DNA of 64,000 nucleotides from Cupriavidus pauculus (GTDB taxonomy: Bacteria > Pseudomonadota > Gammaproteobacteria > Burkholderiales > Burkholderiaceae), in contig NZ_VZOW01000017.1 of assembly GCF_008801835.1 (NCBI RefSeq), forward strand, positions 62,001-126,000, in the 5' to 3' direction. The notes below the pieces were generated by a model. That model was not told where the DNA came from, made no database searches, and was given only the letters and a program-made list of their open reading frames with translations. Of this stretch, positions 39,643 through 50,541 are shown one piece after another (the first letter of the stretch is position 1; each line of letters opens with the position of its first letter). The translations under genes were made by a program, and so were the position numbers.

Positions 39643-40863
39643 TCAGTGCGCAGCCCACTGGATCGAATTCAGGTCGACGCCGTCCTTGAACATTTCCCAC
39701 AGCGGCGACAATTCGCGCAGCTTGCCGATCTTGTTCTTGAGCAGCTCGACGGTGTAGTCGATTTCGGCTTCGGTGGTGAAACGGCCCACCGTAAAGCGGA
39801 TCGAGCTATGCGCGAGTTCGTCGTTGCGGCCGAGCGCGCGCAACACATACGACGGCTCCAGCGACGCGGACGTGCAGGCCGAACCCGACGACACGGCCAC
39901 GTCCTTGATGGCCATGATCAGCGATTCACCTTCCACGTAGTTGAAGCTGACGTTGAGGTTGTGCGGCACACGATGTTCCATCGAGCCGTTCAGGTACACC
40001 TCTTCCATGCTCGACAGGCCGTTCCACAGGCGGTCGCGCAGCATGCGGATACGCTCGTTTTCCGTGGCCATTTCTTCGCGGGCCAGACGGAATGCCTCGC
40101 CCATGCCGACGATCTGGTGCGTGGCCAGCGTGCCCGAGCGCATGCCGCGCTCGTGGCCGCCGCCGTGCATCTGCGCCTCGATGCGCACGCGCGGCTTGCG
40201 ACGCACGTACAGCGCGCCAATGCCCTTCGGGCCATAGGTCTTGTGGGCCGAGAACGACATCAGGTCGCACTTCAGCGTGGCCAGGTTGATCAGCACCTTG
40301 CCGGTGGCCTGTGCGGCGTCGCAATGGAAGATGATGCCCTTGTCGCGGCAGATCTCGCCGATCTGCTCGACGTCCTGGATCACGCCGATCTCGTTGTTCA
40401 CGAGCATCACCGAAACCAGGATCGTGTCCGGGCGGATCGCCTGCTTGAACACGTCCATGTCGATCAGGCCGTCGTCCTTGACGTCGAGGTACGTCACCTC
40501 GAAGCCTTGGCGTTCCAGCTCACGCGTGGTGTCCAGCACGGCCTTGTGCTCGGTCTTTACGGTGATGATGTGCTTGCCCTTGCCCGAGTAGAAATTGGCC
40601 GCGCCCTTGATGGCGAGGTTGTCCGACTCGGTGGCGCCAGACGTCCACACGATTTCCCGCGGGTCGGCGCCAACCAGCGCCGCCACCTGCTCGCGCGCCT
40701 CTTCCACGGCGCGCTCGGCGTCCCAGCCATAGGCATGGCTGCGCGAAGCGGGATTGCCGAACTGCTCGCGCAGGTACGGAATCATCTTGTCGGCCACGCG
40801 CGGGTCCACCGGCGTGGTCGCCGAGTAATCCATATAGATCGGGAAATGTGGGGTGGTGCTCAT
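39643..40863 (-). CDS. iscS: Cysteine desulfurase IscS
   Basis: A 406-residue pyridoxal-phosphate enzyme that takes sulfur from cysteine for clusters and tRNA thiolation. [18 protein letters not shown] opens the fold; the PLP Lys is in [17 protein letters not shown]; the sulfur-carrying Cys is in [17 protein letters not shown]. Length is normal. It follows iscR by 75 bases in the isc operon. Confidence 0.98.
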   Translation of the reverse strand: MSTTPHFPIYMDYSATTPVDPRVADKMIPYLREQFGNPASRSHAYGWDAERAVEEAREQVAALVGADPREIVWTSGATESDNLAIKGAANFYSGKGKHIITVKTEHKAVLDTTRELERQGFEVTYLDVKDDGLIDMDVFKQAIRPDTILVSVMLVNNEIGVIQDVEQIGEICRDKGIIFHCDAAQATGKVLINLATLKCDLMSFSAHKTYGPKGIGALYVRRKPRVRIEAQMHGGGHERGMRSGTLATHQIVGMGEAFRLAREEMATENERIRMLRDRLWNGLSSMEEVYLNGSMEHRVPHNLNVSFNYVEGESLIMAIKDVAVSSGSACTSASLEPSYVLRALGRNDELAHSSIRFTVGRFTTEAEIDYTVELLKNKIGKLRELSPLWEMFKDGVDLNSIQWAAH

Positions 40864-40938
40864 CGTTATGACTGCCTTATAGGGATCGCTAATCGCGTAC
40901 TGCCTACTAATAGTTTAGATCGGTTACTGCAATCTTGC

Positions 40939-41493
40939 TCAGGACTGCGCAAGACTGAAGACCGAATTGACCATGCGGGCGCGTGCGGGCTTTTCCTGTT
41001 TCCCCGATTTGCCACGGGCCACGGTCACTGGCTGCTGCGCGGCGTCTTCGCGCATGTCGTGCAACACCGCCGGTTGCCGCGCGCGCTGCTGGTCGACCAG
41101 ATGTTTCAGCGACACAGAGTCGAGGTACTCGACCATCTTCTGGTTCAGCGTGGCCCACAGTTCGTGGGTCATGCAGCGCCCGGATCCGTCGTCGCCGTTA
41201 CAATTGCCTTTTCCCCCGCACTGCGTGGCGTCCAGCGGCTCGTCCACGGCGATGATGATGTCCGCCACGGTGACGTCCTCGGCCTTGCGGGCGAGGCTGT
41301 ATCCGCCGCCCGGGCCGCGCACGCTTTCCACGATTTCGTGGCGGCGCAGCTTGCCGAACAACTGCTCGAGGTACGACAGGGAAATTTTCTGACGCTGGCT
41401 GATGCCGGCCAGGGTGACGGGTCCCTGATCCTGGCGCATGGCCAGGTCAATCATGGCGGTTACCGCAAAACGGCCTTTGGTGGTCAGTCTCAT
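40939..41493 (-). CDS. iscR: Fe-S cluster regulator IscR
   Basis: A 184-residue Rrf2-family repressor that senses its own [2Fe-2S] cluster. It starts MRLTTKGRFAVTAMIDLAMR with the winged helix, then SYLEQLFGKLRRHEIVESVR. The ligands are Cys92, Cys98, Cys107 and His110 (QCGGKGNCNG, GRCMTHELW). Relative to E. coli (Cys104, His107) the loop before the third Cys has three extra residues, and the C-terminal tail is about 20 residues longer. A type 1 IscR site overlaps its -35, so autoregulation is likely. Confidence 0.96.
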   Translation of the reverse strand: MRLTTKGRFAVTAMIDLAMRQDQGPVTLAGISQRQKISLSYLEQLFGKLRRHEIVESVRGPGGGYSLARKAEDVTVADIIIAVDEPLDATQCGGKGNCNGDDGSGRCMTHELWATLNQKMVEYLDSVSLKHLVDQQRARQPAVLHDMREDAAQQPVTVARGKSGKQEKPARARMVNSVFSLAQS

Positions 41494-41531
41494 GATGCTC
41501 GGGGAGAGGGAATACTTGAGAATTTCGGTCG

Positions 41532-41564
41532 AGTTTACGATATCCCGACTAAATCAGTCAAGTT
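41532..41564 (-). promoter_or_regulatory. isc operon promoter with type 1 IscR site
   Basis: On the minus strand, TTGACT (-35, 41556-41561) and TAAACT (-10, 41532-41537) are 18 bases apart. AACTTGACTGATTTAGTC, continuing GGGAT (41541-41564), fits the type 1 IscR consensus with YYGACT, an A/T centre and AGTCRR, and it covers the -35. [2Fe-2S]-IscR would block transcription when clusters are plentiful. Confidence 0.75.
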
Positions 41565-41593
41565 CCCCTTGCTGCAACGCACTGTTCCACCCG

Positions 41594-43678
41594 CTATAAC
41601 GATGAGCGTTCCGCGGCCGGGGACTCCGGCTTGCTGCGCGGCGGAATCAACAGTGACATCGGATGCCTGACGATGCGCCGCCGCACCGCCCCTACCAACG
41701 CCTTGCGATCGACGCGCCGCAGGTTGCGTGATCGCAACGCCATATAGAACGCCAACGCGAAGCTCACCGCGACGTTCAGCACACCCATCAGCGCGATTCC
41801 CGCCACGGCCAGCCACAGAGACGGCATGCGCAGCGCATTGACGCCCAGCACGCCAAGCGCCGCCCCCACCGATCCGGTGGAAAGCGTGACGTGACGCACT
41901 TCCATATGGGGGCCGACGAAGCTCAGGATCTCGGGCCCCAGGCCCAGCAGGAATCCGAGCGACACATTGGCGGTGATGCCCGACAGGTTGCGCTTCCAGA
42001 AATCCGCCAGGCGCGTGGCGCCGCGCTGTCCCAGCACATAGCGCAGGCGACGGTTGTAAGCCATCACGTCGTGCACGCGATGCAGCGCAAACCAGTTGTC
42101 GGCCCAGCCGGCGATCAGGCTCGACAGCCACAGCAACACGCCCGTGAACACCGCATACAACGGCGTCGGGCCAAGAATCGAAAACGATTCGATCGTGGCG
42201 ATGGCCTTGGCTGGCGTGATCAGGTTGGTGCCGAGCAGCTTCGCGGCGAGCCATTGCAGCGCGAATGCCACCGGAAATACCACCGAAAGATTGCCGAAGA
42301 TCGCCGCCGCATTGGAGCGGATCATCGCGATCGTGTCATCGACAAACAGCTCGCGCCCGTCCGGCCGCCCCGCGCCATCGAGCCGGTGCGCGAGCGCCGG
42401 ACCGGTCATCGCGGGCTGTTTGGTGGCCAGCGTGAAATGCGCGAAATGGATCGCCAGAAAGCTGCCCGCGTAGTTCAGCGATGCGAGAAAGCCTTCGGTG
42501 AATTTGTCGAGGTGCAGGCCATAGATCAGGAACTTCAGATAGACCGTGATCACGGTCACCAATCCGCCGCCCGCTGCCGCACGCATCAGTTCGCCATATT
42601 CCCTGCGGTCGCGCGTGATGTAGTGCTCGCCCGTTTCGGCCGAACGCTCCACCACCTTGCGCGCCAGCTGCGCGAACGACGTGCCAAGCAGATGTCCGAC
42701 GCTGCGGCGCGCCTGCGTCGAGCGAATCAGTTCGGCGATCAGGTGCGCATGACGTTCGCGGCGCGAAGGATCGACCCAGGCATTGAGCAGCAGGTCGATA
42801 CGCGACAGTTGCGCCTTCATGCGCTCGATCTGGAACACCACCTCCACCGATACGCCGTTTTCCTCGAGGTCGTCGTAGACCTGGCGCGCCGCGGCATGGC
42901 AGCCGTCGAGCAAGGCCCGGAAGTAGTTCAGACGATGCGCGAACGTTGCGCCATCATGCGCAAGGCCTTCCTCGCAGAGCGCGACGATGGCGGTATCGAG
43001 CCGATAGAACGGCGTGTCTTCGACGCGCCCGTGCAGGCGCGAGCGGATTGCCTGACTCAGCCCGGTGGCCTTGACGTGGCTCACCAGCACCTGAATGCTG
43101 GTCGTCAGCGTGGCCTCACGCGCGACGTGAAAGCGCTCCACGCCCTCGTCCGCGTCGGACAACACGGCCATCCCGAGGCGCTCGACGAGTTCGTTGTCGA
43201 GCGCTTCCACCCACTCGGCGTCGTTGTCGTCGACAAACAGCAGCGCGAACAATGCCGCCATATCGCTGCGATTGGGTGGCGGCGGCAGAAACCGCGCCTG
43301 CAGGCGGTCGACCATCTCGCCCCAGATGCCAGGGTGCGACGCCACGCCGGTATCGCAGAACAGCGCGGTTGGATCGTTGTCGCGCACGATGGCGCGCACC
43401 GTGCGGGCGAAGCTGTCGGACCACTCGGGATGGCGCGCCAGAACCTGCAGCAGATAGCGCAGGCGCACGTGCTCGGGATAGCGGCGCGCAGCGCTTGCAT
43501 CGCCGTCTTGCTCCACCCCGGGGTTGCCGTCGCGCCGCAGCCAGTAGCCAAGTTCGACCAGCCAGGCGTTACGCTCGGCCAGCGGCGCGTCGGGATCGGC
43601 CGCTGCCAGGATGGCGTCGAGCTGAAGACTGGCGCTGCGCGATTCACGCCATTTACGAAACAGCAAACGCATCGTCAA
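41594..43678 (-). CDS. COG4389 membrane protein annotated as site-specific recombinase (Gcr-like)
   Basis: A 694-residue protein that resembles the COG4389 family, named after Neisseria gcr and often called a site-specific recombinase. I see no tyrosine- or serine-recombinase active site. The N-terminal ~330 residues are soluble and helical; the rest has several hydrophobic segments (LVTVITVYLKFLIYGLHL, FAHFTLATKQ region, VFTGVLLWLSSLIAGW, SLWLAVAGIALMGVLNVAVS). The conserved GDREY-like RRE motif in HYITRDRREYGELMRAAAGG and IHFAHFTLATKQPAMT are notable. It is upstream of iscR on the same strand, and overlaps the phosphatase gene by four bases. Confidence 0.7.
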   Translation of the reverse strand: MTMRLLFRKWRESRSASLQLDAILAAADPDAPLAERNAWLVELGYWLRRDGNPGVEQDGDASAARRYPEHVRLRYLLQVLARHPEWSDSFARTVRAIVRDNDPTALFCDTGVASHPGIWGEMVDRLQARFLPPPPNRSDMAALFALLFVDDNDAEWVEALDNELVERLGMAVLSDADEGVERFHVAREATLTTSIQVLVSHVKATGLSQAIRSRLHGRVEDTPFYRLDTAIVALCEEGLAHDGATFAHRLNYFRALLDGCHAAARQVYDDLEENGVSVEVVFQIERMKAQLSRIDLLLNAWVDPSRRERHAHLIAELIRSTQARRSVGHLLGTSFAQLARKVVERSAETGEHYITRDRREYGELMRAAAGGGLVTVITVYLKFLIYGLHLDKFTEGFLASLNYAGSFLAIHFAHFTLATKQPAMTGPALAHRLDGAGRPDGRELFVDDTIAMIRSNAAAIFGNLSVVFPVAFALQWLAAKLLGTNLITPAKAIATIESFSILGPTPLYAVFTGVLLWLSSLIAGWADNWFALHRVHDVMAYNRRLRYVLGQRGATRLADFWKRNLSGITANVSLGFLLGLGPEILSFVGPHMEVRHVTLSTGSVGAALGVLGVNALRMPSLWLAVAGIALMGVLNVAVSFALAFYMALRSRNLRRVDRKALVGAVRRRIVRHPMSLLIPPRSKPESPAAERSSL

Positions 43679-44151
43679 GCCAGCCGTTGTGCGAGAAACG
43701 CGATCACGCCGTCGCAGGCGTCCTCGACGTAGTCGAGCACGCGCTCGAATCCATCGCCTTCGCCGTAATAGGGATCGGGCACTTCGTCTGCGCGTGCATC
43801 GCCTGCGAAGCTCATCAGCAGGCGCACCTTCGCGGCGCCGTCGGGATGCAGCGCGCGCAGCGCCGCCAGATTGGCGTGATCCATGGCCAGCACGAGATCG
43901 AAGCGGTCGAAATCGGTCACGTCAACCTGACGCGCGCGCAGCGACGACAGATCGTAACCGCGCCGCAGCGCATGGCGCTGACTGCGCGCATCGGGCGGCC
44001 GCCCAACGTGATAGTTGTGCGTGCCGGCCGAATCCAGTTCGACCTGATCGGCCAGGCCGGCGGCCTGCAGCTTGGCGCGCAGCACGCCCTCCGCCGTGGG
44101 GGAACGGCAGATATTGCCCATGCAGCACATCAGAATGGCGTATTTTTTCAT
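43675..44151 (-). CDS. Low-molecular-weight protein-tyrosine phosphatase
   Basis: A 158-residue LMW phosphatase. The P-loop CMGNICRSPTAEG gives the Cx5R active site near the N-terminus, and the general acid Asp is in EVPDPYYGEGDGFERVLDYV (DPYY). It removes phosphate from Tyr, often in control of surface polysaccharide. Here no tyrosine kinase or capsule genes are nearby. Its stop overlaps the COG4389 gene start by four bases (ATGA), so they are translationally coupled. Confidence 0.94.
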   Translation of the reverse strand: MKKYAILMCCMGNICRSPTAEGVLRAKLQAAGLADQVELDSAGTHNYHVGRPPDARSQRHALRRGYDLSSLRARQVDVTDFDRFDLVLAMDHANLAALRALHPDGAAKVRLLMSFAGDARADEVPDPYYGEGDGFERVLDYVEDACDGVIAFLAQRLA

Positions 44152-44199
44152 CGGCGCGATTCTACCTGCCGCGCACCGGCGCCGATGCGCAATCGCCGG

Positions 44200-44439
44200 C
44201 TAAAGCTGTTCGGCGAGTTGACGGCCGCGCGCGAAACCGGCGGTCTCGGCGTCTTCGGGTGTCGCGAAATGCTCGCTCGGCGGGGAGGATTCGAGCAGCG
44301 TGCCAGCGGCGCGAATATTCGTGCCCTTGCGGCAAACTCGCACCGTGTATTCCCATTCGATCGGCGTCCGGAGTTTCACCAGCACCTGGATCTCGTGCGT
44401 GTCGAAAACCTTCTTTTTCCATTCACTGCGGTAGGCCAT
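44200..44439 (-). CDS. Small conserved-looking hypothetical protein
   Basis: A 79-residue protein I do not recognise (MAYRSEWKKKVFDTHEIQVL ... GFARGRQLAEQL). It has beta-strand-like character with a central VRVCRKGTNIRAAGTLLE and no membrane or signal segment. AGGAG lies eight bases before the ATG at 44439, which supports it as a real gene. It is followed after 48 bases by the phosphatase gene on the same strand. A second small gene of similar size lies upstream at 44486. Confidence 0.6.
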   Translation of the reverse strand: MAYRSEWKKKVFDTHEIQVLVKLRTPIEWEYTVRVCRKGTNIRAAGTLLESSPPSEHFATPEDAETAGFARGRQLAEQL

Positions 44440-44485
44440 CAATGTCTCCTGGCCGACTGTGTCTTGTATTGACCCGTGGCCTGGG

Positions 44486-44707
44486 TCAATTCACTTCGCC
44501 GGCATCGATCGTGCGCATGGCTTCGGCCTCAGCCAGGGCAAGTGCCGCCTCGGGCGTCTGGGCCGCGCCGGTTTCCGTTTCAAACGTGGGTCCGCCGGGC
44601 TCGCCAAATGCATCGGCAATCGTCAGCTTTCCGGCGAAGCCGCCGCCCGCATGCGGGATCGCGCGGGCCACAACGGCATAACCACCATATTCGAACTGTG
44701 TCACCAT
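44486..44707 (-). CDS. Small hypothetical protein
   Basis: A 73-residue protein of unknown function, starting MVTQFEYGGYAVVARAIPHA and ending in an Ala/Glu-rich helix (TPEAALALAEAEAMRTID). AGGAG stands eight bases before the ATG, a strong ribosome site. The sequence suggests a short beta region followed by one helix, a pattern common to small cytoplasmic proteins that take part in no known pathway. It is 46 bases before the 44200 gene and 113 bases after uvrB ends. Confidence 0.6.
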   Translation of the reverse strand: MVTQFEYGGYAVVARAIPHAGGGFAGKLTIADAFGEPGGPTFETETGAAQTPEAALALAEAEAMRTIDAGEVN

Positions 44708-44820
44708 GGCGCGCTCCTGGTTGGCGGCAGAGTCTGGGTTCCCATTGTTCAAAAACAGGCCCTAACCACTATAGGATGCCTTCGCGCCGCATGCGCATCA
44801 GAAGCTGATCCGGTATCCCC

Positions 44821-46914
<2,094 letters not shown>

Positions 46915-47007
46915 AAACGTAGGGAAAAACCTGAGGAATACTGGCGGATTACGCTAGAATCTTGGGGTTGCGCGGATCGGTTCAAGGCCAGTGTGCCTGA
47001 ACGCTGC

Positions 47008-47032
47008 TGTCAGGTTCTGTCAGGAGTGTCAG
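47008..47032. repeat. Three short direct repeats before the aminotransferase gene
   Basis: TGTCAG occurs at 47008, 47018 and 47027, twice followed by G, a spacing near one helical turn. They lie about 100 bases before the aminotransferase ATG in the uvrB-aminotransferase divergent region. This may be a regulator site or chance. Confidence 0.3.
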
Positions 47033-47133
47033 ACGCCCCGGATTCGACCGGACCATGTTCCGACGCAGCCACAGCGCAGTCCGAAGCATTCTACGCCCTC
47101 CGTTTTGTTACACAGCTGACCACGAGATTCCAA

Positions 47134-48330
47134 ATGAGTTTGTTTTCTGCCGTCGAGATGGCCCCGCGCGACCCGATCCTGGGCCTGAATGAAGCATTCA
47201 ATGCCGATACGCGTTCCACGAAGGTGAATCTGGGTGTTGGCGTGTACTTCACGGACGAAGGGAAAATTCCGCTGCTGCGCGCCGTGCAGGAAGCCGAGAA
47301 AGCGCGCCTGGCCACCGCCACGCCGCGCGGCTACCTGCCCATCGAAGGCATTGCCGCCTACGACCAGGCCGTGCAAACGCTGCTGTTCGGCAAGGATTCG
47401 GCCCTCATCACCGAAGGCCGCGTTGTGACCGCCCAAGCACTTGGCGGCACCGGCGCGCTCAAGATCGGCGCCGACTTCCTGAAGCGTCTGTACCCGAACG
47501 CCTCCGTCGCCATTAGCGACCCGAGCTGGGAAAACCACCGCGCGCTGTTCGAAGCCGCCGGTTTCCCGGTGGTCAACTATGCCTATTACGACGCCGCCAG
47601 CCACGGCCTGAACTTCGCCGGCATGGTCGAATCGCTGAAGTCGTACCCGGCCAACACGATCGTCGTTCTGCACGCCTGCTGCCACAACCCGACCGGCGTC
47701 GACCTGAACGAAGCCCAATGGAAGCAAGTGGTCGAACTGGTCAAGGAACGCAACCTGATTCCGTTCCTGGACATGGCCTACCAGGGCTTTGCCGAAGGCA
47801 TCGACCCGGACGGCGCCGCAGTGCGTCTGTTTGCCGAATCGGGCCTGCCGTTCTTCGTGTCCAGCTCGTTCTCGAAGAGCTTCTCGCTGTATGGCGAACG
47901 CGTCGGCGCGCTGTCGATCGTCACCACCGGCAAGGAAGAGGCACAGCGCGTGATGTCGCAGGTCAAGCGCGTGATCCGCACCAACTATTCCAACCCGCCG
48001 ACCCACGGCGGCACCGTGGTGGCCACCGTGCTGAACAGCCCCGAGCTGCGCGCCATGTGGGAAGAAGAACTGGGTGAAATGCGCGACCGCATCAAGCTGA
48101 TGCGCAACGCCCTGGTCGACAAGCTGGCCGCCAAGGGCGTGCCCGGCGACTTCTCGTTCGTGAAAGCCCAGCGCGGCATGTTCTCGTACTCGGGCCTGAC
48201 TTCGGCTCAGGTCGACACGCTGCGCACCGAACACGGCATTTACGCCGTCAGCACCGGCCGCATCTGCGTGGCCGCGCTAAACAGCCGCAACATCGACGCC
48301 GTGGTAAACGCTATCGCAGCGGTCTACTAA
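47134..48330 (+). CDS. Aromatic/aspartate aminotransferase
   Basis: A 398-residue class I pyridoxal-phosphate aminotransferase of the TyrB/AspC group. The start MSLFSAVEMAPRDPILGLNE matches TyrB-type proteins; VVLHACCHNPTGVDL binds the cofactor and substrate, and the PLP Lys is in SSSFSKSFSLYGERVGALS. The substrate Arg appears near the end in the MFSYSGLT region context. It moves amino groups between aromatic or acidic amino acids and 2-oxoglutarate. The in-frame ATG at 47134 is preferred over a far-upstream frame that overlaps uvrB. A strong terminator follows. Confidence 0.93.
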   Translation: MSLFSAVEMAPRDPILGLNEAFNADTRSTKVNLGVGVYFTDEGKIPLLRAVQEAEKARLATATPRGYLPIEGIAAYDQAVQTLLFGKDSALITEGRVVTAQALGGTGALKIGADFLKRLYPNASVAISDPSWENHRALFEAAGFPVVNYAYYDAASHGLNFAGMVESLKSYPANTIVVLHACCHNPTGVDLNEAQWKQVVELVKERNLIPFLDMAYQGFAEGIDPDGAAVRLFAESGLPFFVSSSFSKSFSLYGERVGALSIVTTGKEEAQRVMSQVKRVIRTNYSNPPTHGGTVVATVLNSPELRAMWEEELGEMRDRIKLMRNALVDKLAAKGVPGDFSFVKAQRGMFSYSGLTSAQVDTLRTEHGIYAVSTGRICVAALNSRNIDAVVNAIAAVY

Positions 48331-48390
48331 GCCAGGCGTCCGCAAAGACGCCTCGCGGCGGTTGCGCAAAAAAGCAACACCCGCGACATG

Positions 48391-48429
48391 AAAAGGCGAT
48401 CCGGAGTGCGCTCCGGGTCGCCTTTTTCT
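48391..48429 (+). terminator. Rho-independent terminator after the aminotransferase gene
   Basis: AAAAGGCGATCCGGAG (48391-48406) pairs with CTCCGGGTCGCCTTTT (48411-48426) with one mismatch, loop TGCG, followed by more T. The A/T flanks allow both directions. Confidence 0.92.
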
Positions 48430-48518
48430 TTTCTTCAGCGTTGTCATCAGGATTTACGGCCGATGTCCTATCGTCCTCCCTGCTTGGTCGGGTAAGTTGG
48501 CGGCATATGCTGCAGAGC

Positions 48519-48529
48519 ACGATCGTTCG
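48519..48529. promoter_or_regulatory. Copy of the ACGATCGTTCG site upstream of phaZ
   Basis: ACGATCGTTCG matches, base for base, 11 bases at 1490-1500 in the acyl-CoA synthetase promoter region. The palindromic core here is ACGATCGT, shorter than the 12-base one at 1488. It is 56 bases before the phaZ ATG, a good place for an operator. Shared control is inferred. Confidence 0.4.
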
Positions 48530-48585
48530 ATTGCGGGCATAATCGTTGCGCGACAAGCACTCGCGACCAGAAAGGCTAGACAAGC

Positions 48586-49824
48586 ATGCTTTACCAATTG
48601 CATGAATTTCAGCGCTCGATGCTGAACCCGTTGACCGCCTGGGCTCAGGCGACAGCCAAGACATTTACCAATCCCCTCAGCCCGTTATCGCTGATTCCCG
48701 GTGCGCCGCGGATGGCTGCGGGATATGAGCTGCTCTACCGGCTCGGCAAGGAATACGAAAAACCAGCCTTTGATATCAAGGCTGTCCGTTCCAACGGCCG
48801 CGACATTCCCATCGTCGAACAGGCCGTGCTGGAAAAGCCATTCTGCAAACTGATCCGCTTCAAGCGCTACGCGGACGACCCGGAAACCATCAAGCTGCTC
48901 AAGGACGAGCCGGTCGTACTGGTTTGCGCGCCGCTGTCCGGCCACCACGCCACGCTGCTGCGCGATACCGTGCGCACCTTGCTGCAGGACCACAAGGTCT
49001 ACGTCACGGACTGGGTCGACGCGCGCATGGTGCCGGTGGAAAGCGGCAGCTTCCATTTGTCCGACTACATCTATTACATCCAGGAATTCATCCGCCATAT
49101 CGGCGCCGAAAACCTGCATGTGATTTCCGTCTGCCAGCCGACCGTACCGGTGTTGGCGGCCATTTCGCTGATGGCCTCGGCCGGGGAGAAGACGCCGCGC
49201 ACGATGACCATGATGGGCGGTCCGATCGACGCGCGCAAAAGCCCGACGTCGGTCAATTCGCTGGCCACCAACAAATCGTTCGAGTGGTTCGAGAACAACG
49301 TCATCTACACCGTGCCGGCCAATTATCCCGGCCACGGCCGCAAGGTGTATCCGGGCTTCCTGCAGCATGCGGGATTCGTGGCAATGAACCCGGATCGCCA
49401 TCTGTCATCGCACTACGACTATTACCTGAGCCTGATCGAAGGCGATGCCGACAATGCCGAGGCCCACGTGAAGTTCTACGACGAGTACAACGCGGTACTC
49501 GACATGGCCGCCGAATATTATCTGGATACGATTCGCGAGGTGTTCCAGGAATTCCGCCTAGCCAACGGCACGTGGGAAATCGACGGCGCGCCGGTGCGTC
49601 CGCAGGACATCAAGGGCACGGCCTTGCTGACGATCGAAGGCGAACTCGACGATATCTCCGGAGCGGGCCAGACCGCAGCCGCGCACGACCTGTGCGCGGG
49701 CATTCCGAAAACGCGCAAGCAGCACATCACTGCGCCGAAGTGCGGTCACTACGGGATTTTTTCGGGCCGTCGCTGGCGCGAGAACATCTATCCGGAACTG
49801 CGCGAATTCATCCGCAAGTATTGA
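48586..49824 (+). CDS. phaZ: Intracellular polyhydroxybutyrate depolymerase
   Basis: A 412-residue PhaZ of the R. eutropha PhaZ1 type, degrading stored poly(3-hydroxybutyrate) granules. It starts MLYQLHEFQRSMLNPLTAWA, and the catalytic nucleophile is Cys183 in HVISVCQPTVPVLAA instead of the lipase-box Ser, a hallmark of this subfamily. There is no signal peptide. The terminal His is in TAPKCGHYGIFSGRRWREN. It lies alone between two terminators, upstream of a convergent TetR gene. Confidence 0.96.
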   Translation: MLYQLHEFQRSMLNPLTAWAQATAKTFTNPLSPLSLIPGAPRMAAGYELLYRLGKEYEKPAFDIKAVRSNGRDIPIVEQAVLEKPFCKLIRFKRYADDPETIKLLKDEPVVLVCAPLSGHHATLLRDTVRTLLQDHKVYVTDWVDARMVPVESGSFHLSDYIYYIQEFIRHIGAENLHVISVCQPTVPVLAAISLMASAGEKTPRTMTMMGGPIDARKSPTSVNSLATNKSFEWFENNVIYTVPANYPGHGRKVYPGFLQHAGFVAMNPDRHLSSHYDYYLSLIEGDADNAEAHVKFYDEYNAVLDMAAEYYLDTIREVFQEFRLANGTWEIDGAPVRPQDIKGTALLTIEGELDDISGAGQTAAAHDLCAGIPKTRKQHITAPKCGHYGIFSGRRWRENIYPELREFIRKY

Positions 49825-49839
49825 TCCGGCAAGCCGCCA

Positions 49840-49880
49840 GACAAAACGCCCGCGAATTTTTCGCGGGCGTTTTGTCTTGG
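49840..49880. terminator. Strong bidirectional terminator between phaZ and a TetR gene
   Basis: GACAAAACGCCCGCGA (49840-49855) and TCGCGGGCGTTTTGTC (49861-49876) form a 16-pair perfect stem with loop ATTTT. A/T-rich ends let it stop both the phaZ transcript and the convergent TetR transcript. Confidence 0.93.
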
Positions 49881-49905
49881 CGCCGTCCCGATCAGAAAGG
49901 TCGGT

Positions 49906-50541
49906 TCAACGATTGGTCAGGTAGGACAGCAGCATATCGGTGTGCAATTCGGCAAAGCGCGCATGCTCTTCTTCCGACGCCACATCGCGACCGATCACCG
50001 CACTGATCGTATAGCGGTTGGACAGCACGTAATAGCCCAGCGCCGAAATCGTCAGGTAGAACTGCGGCACATCGATCTGGTCGCGAAATACGCCCTGCTT
50101 CTGTCCGCGCTGAATCACATCGGCCAGCACGTCCACCACCGGATTGATCAGCTCATGCAGTTGCGCCGATTTCTTCAGATGACGCGCCTCATGCAGGTTT
50201 TCGCTGTTGACCAGGCGGATGAATTCCGGATGCGCGTAATACCAGTCCCATATAAAGCGGGCCAGGGTCCGTACCGCCGCCACCGGATCTTCATCGGTGA
50301 TATGCAGTTGCTCTTCGGCGGCACGAAATTCGGCGTACTGCCTTTCCAGCACGGCCAAAAACAGGCCTTCCTTGCTGCCGTAGTAGTAGTACAGCATGCG
50401 CTCGTTGGTTTCGGCGCGACGTGCGATCTGGTCGACGCGTGCACCGGCCAGACCGCCCTTGGCAAATTCCTCGGTGGCTGCCGCCATAATGCGTCGGCGT
50501 GTGCCCTCGGGATCCCGCTTGGTTCTTGGCTCGTTCGACAT
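49906..50541 (-). CDS. TetR family regulator
   Basis: A 211-residue TetR-family repressor. The helix-turn-helix is GTRRRIMAAATEEFAKGG, then ARVDQIARRAETNERMLYY and YYGSKEGLFLAVLERQY; the C-terminal ligand domain includes RFIWDWYYAHPEFIRLVNSE, like the TetR C-terminal YsiA group that includes RutR and fatty-acid regulators. It is convergent with phaZ. The start at 50541 is the first Met before a normal TetR N-terminus. Whether it binds the phaZ upstream palindrome is untested. Confidence 0.9.
   Translation of the reverse strand: MSNEPRTKRDPEGTRRRIMAAATEEFAKGGLAGARVDQIARRAETNERMLYYYYGSKEGLFLAVLERQYAEFRAAEEQLHITDEDPVAAVRTLARFIWDWYYAHPEFIRLVNSENLHEARHLKKSAQLHELINPVVDVLADVIQRGQKQGVFRDQIDVPQFYLTISALGYYVLSNRYTISAVIGRDVASEEEHARFAELHTDMLLSYLTNR

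Noticed and set aside
46915-47133. A LexA/SOS box for uvrB
   Set aside because: I looked for a CTGT-N8-ACAG pattern in the divergent gap and found none convincing.
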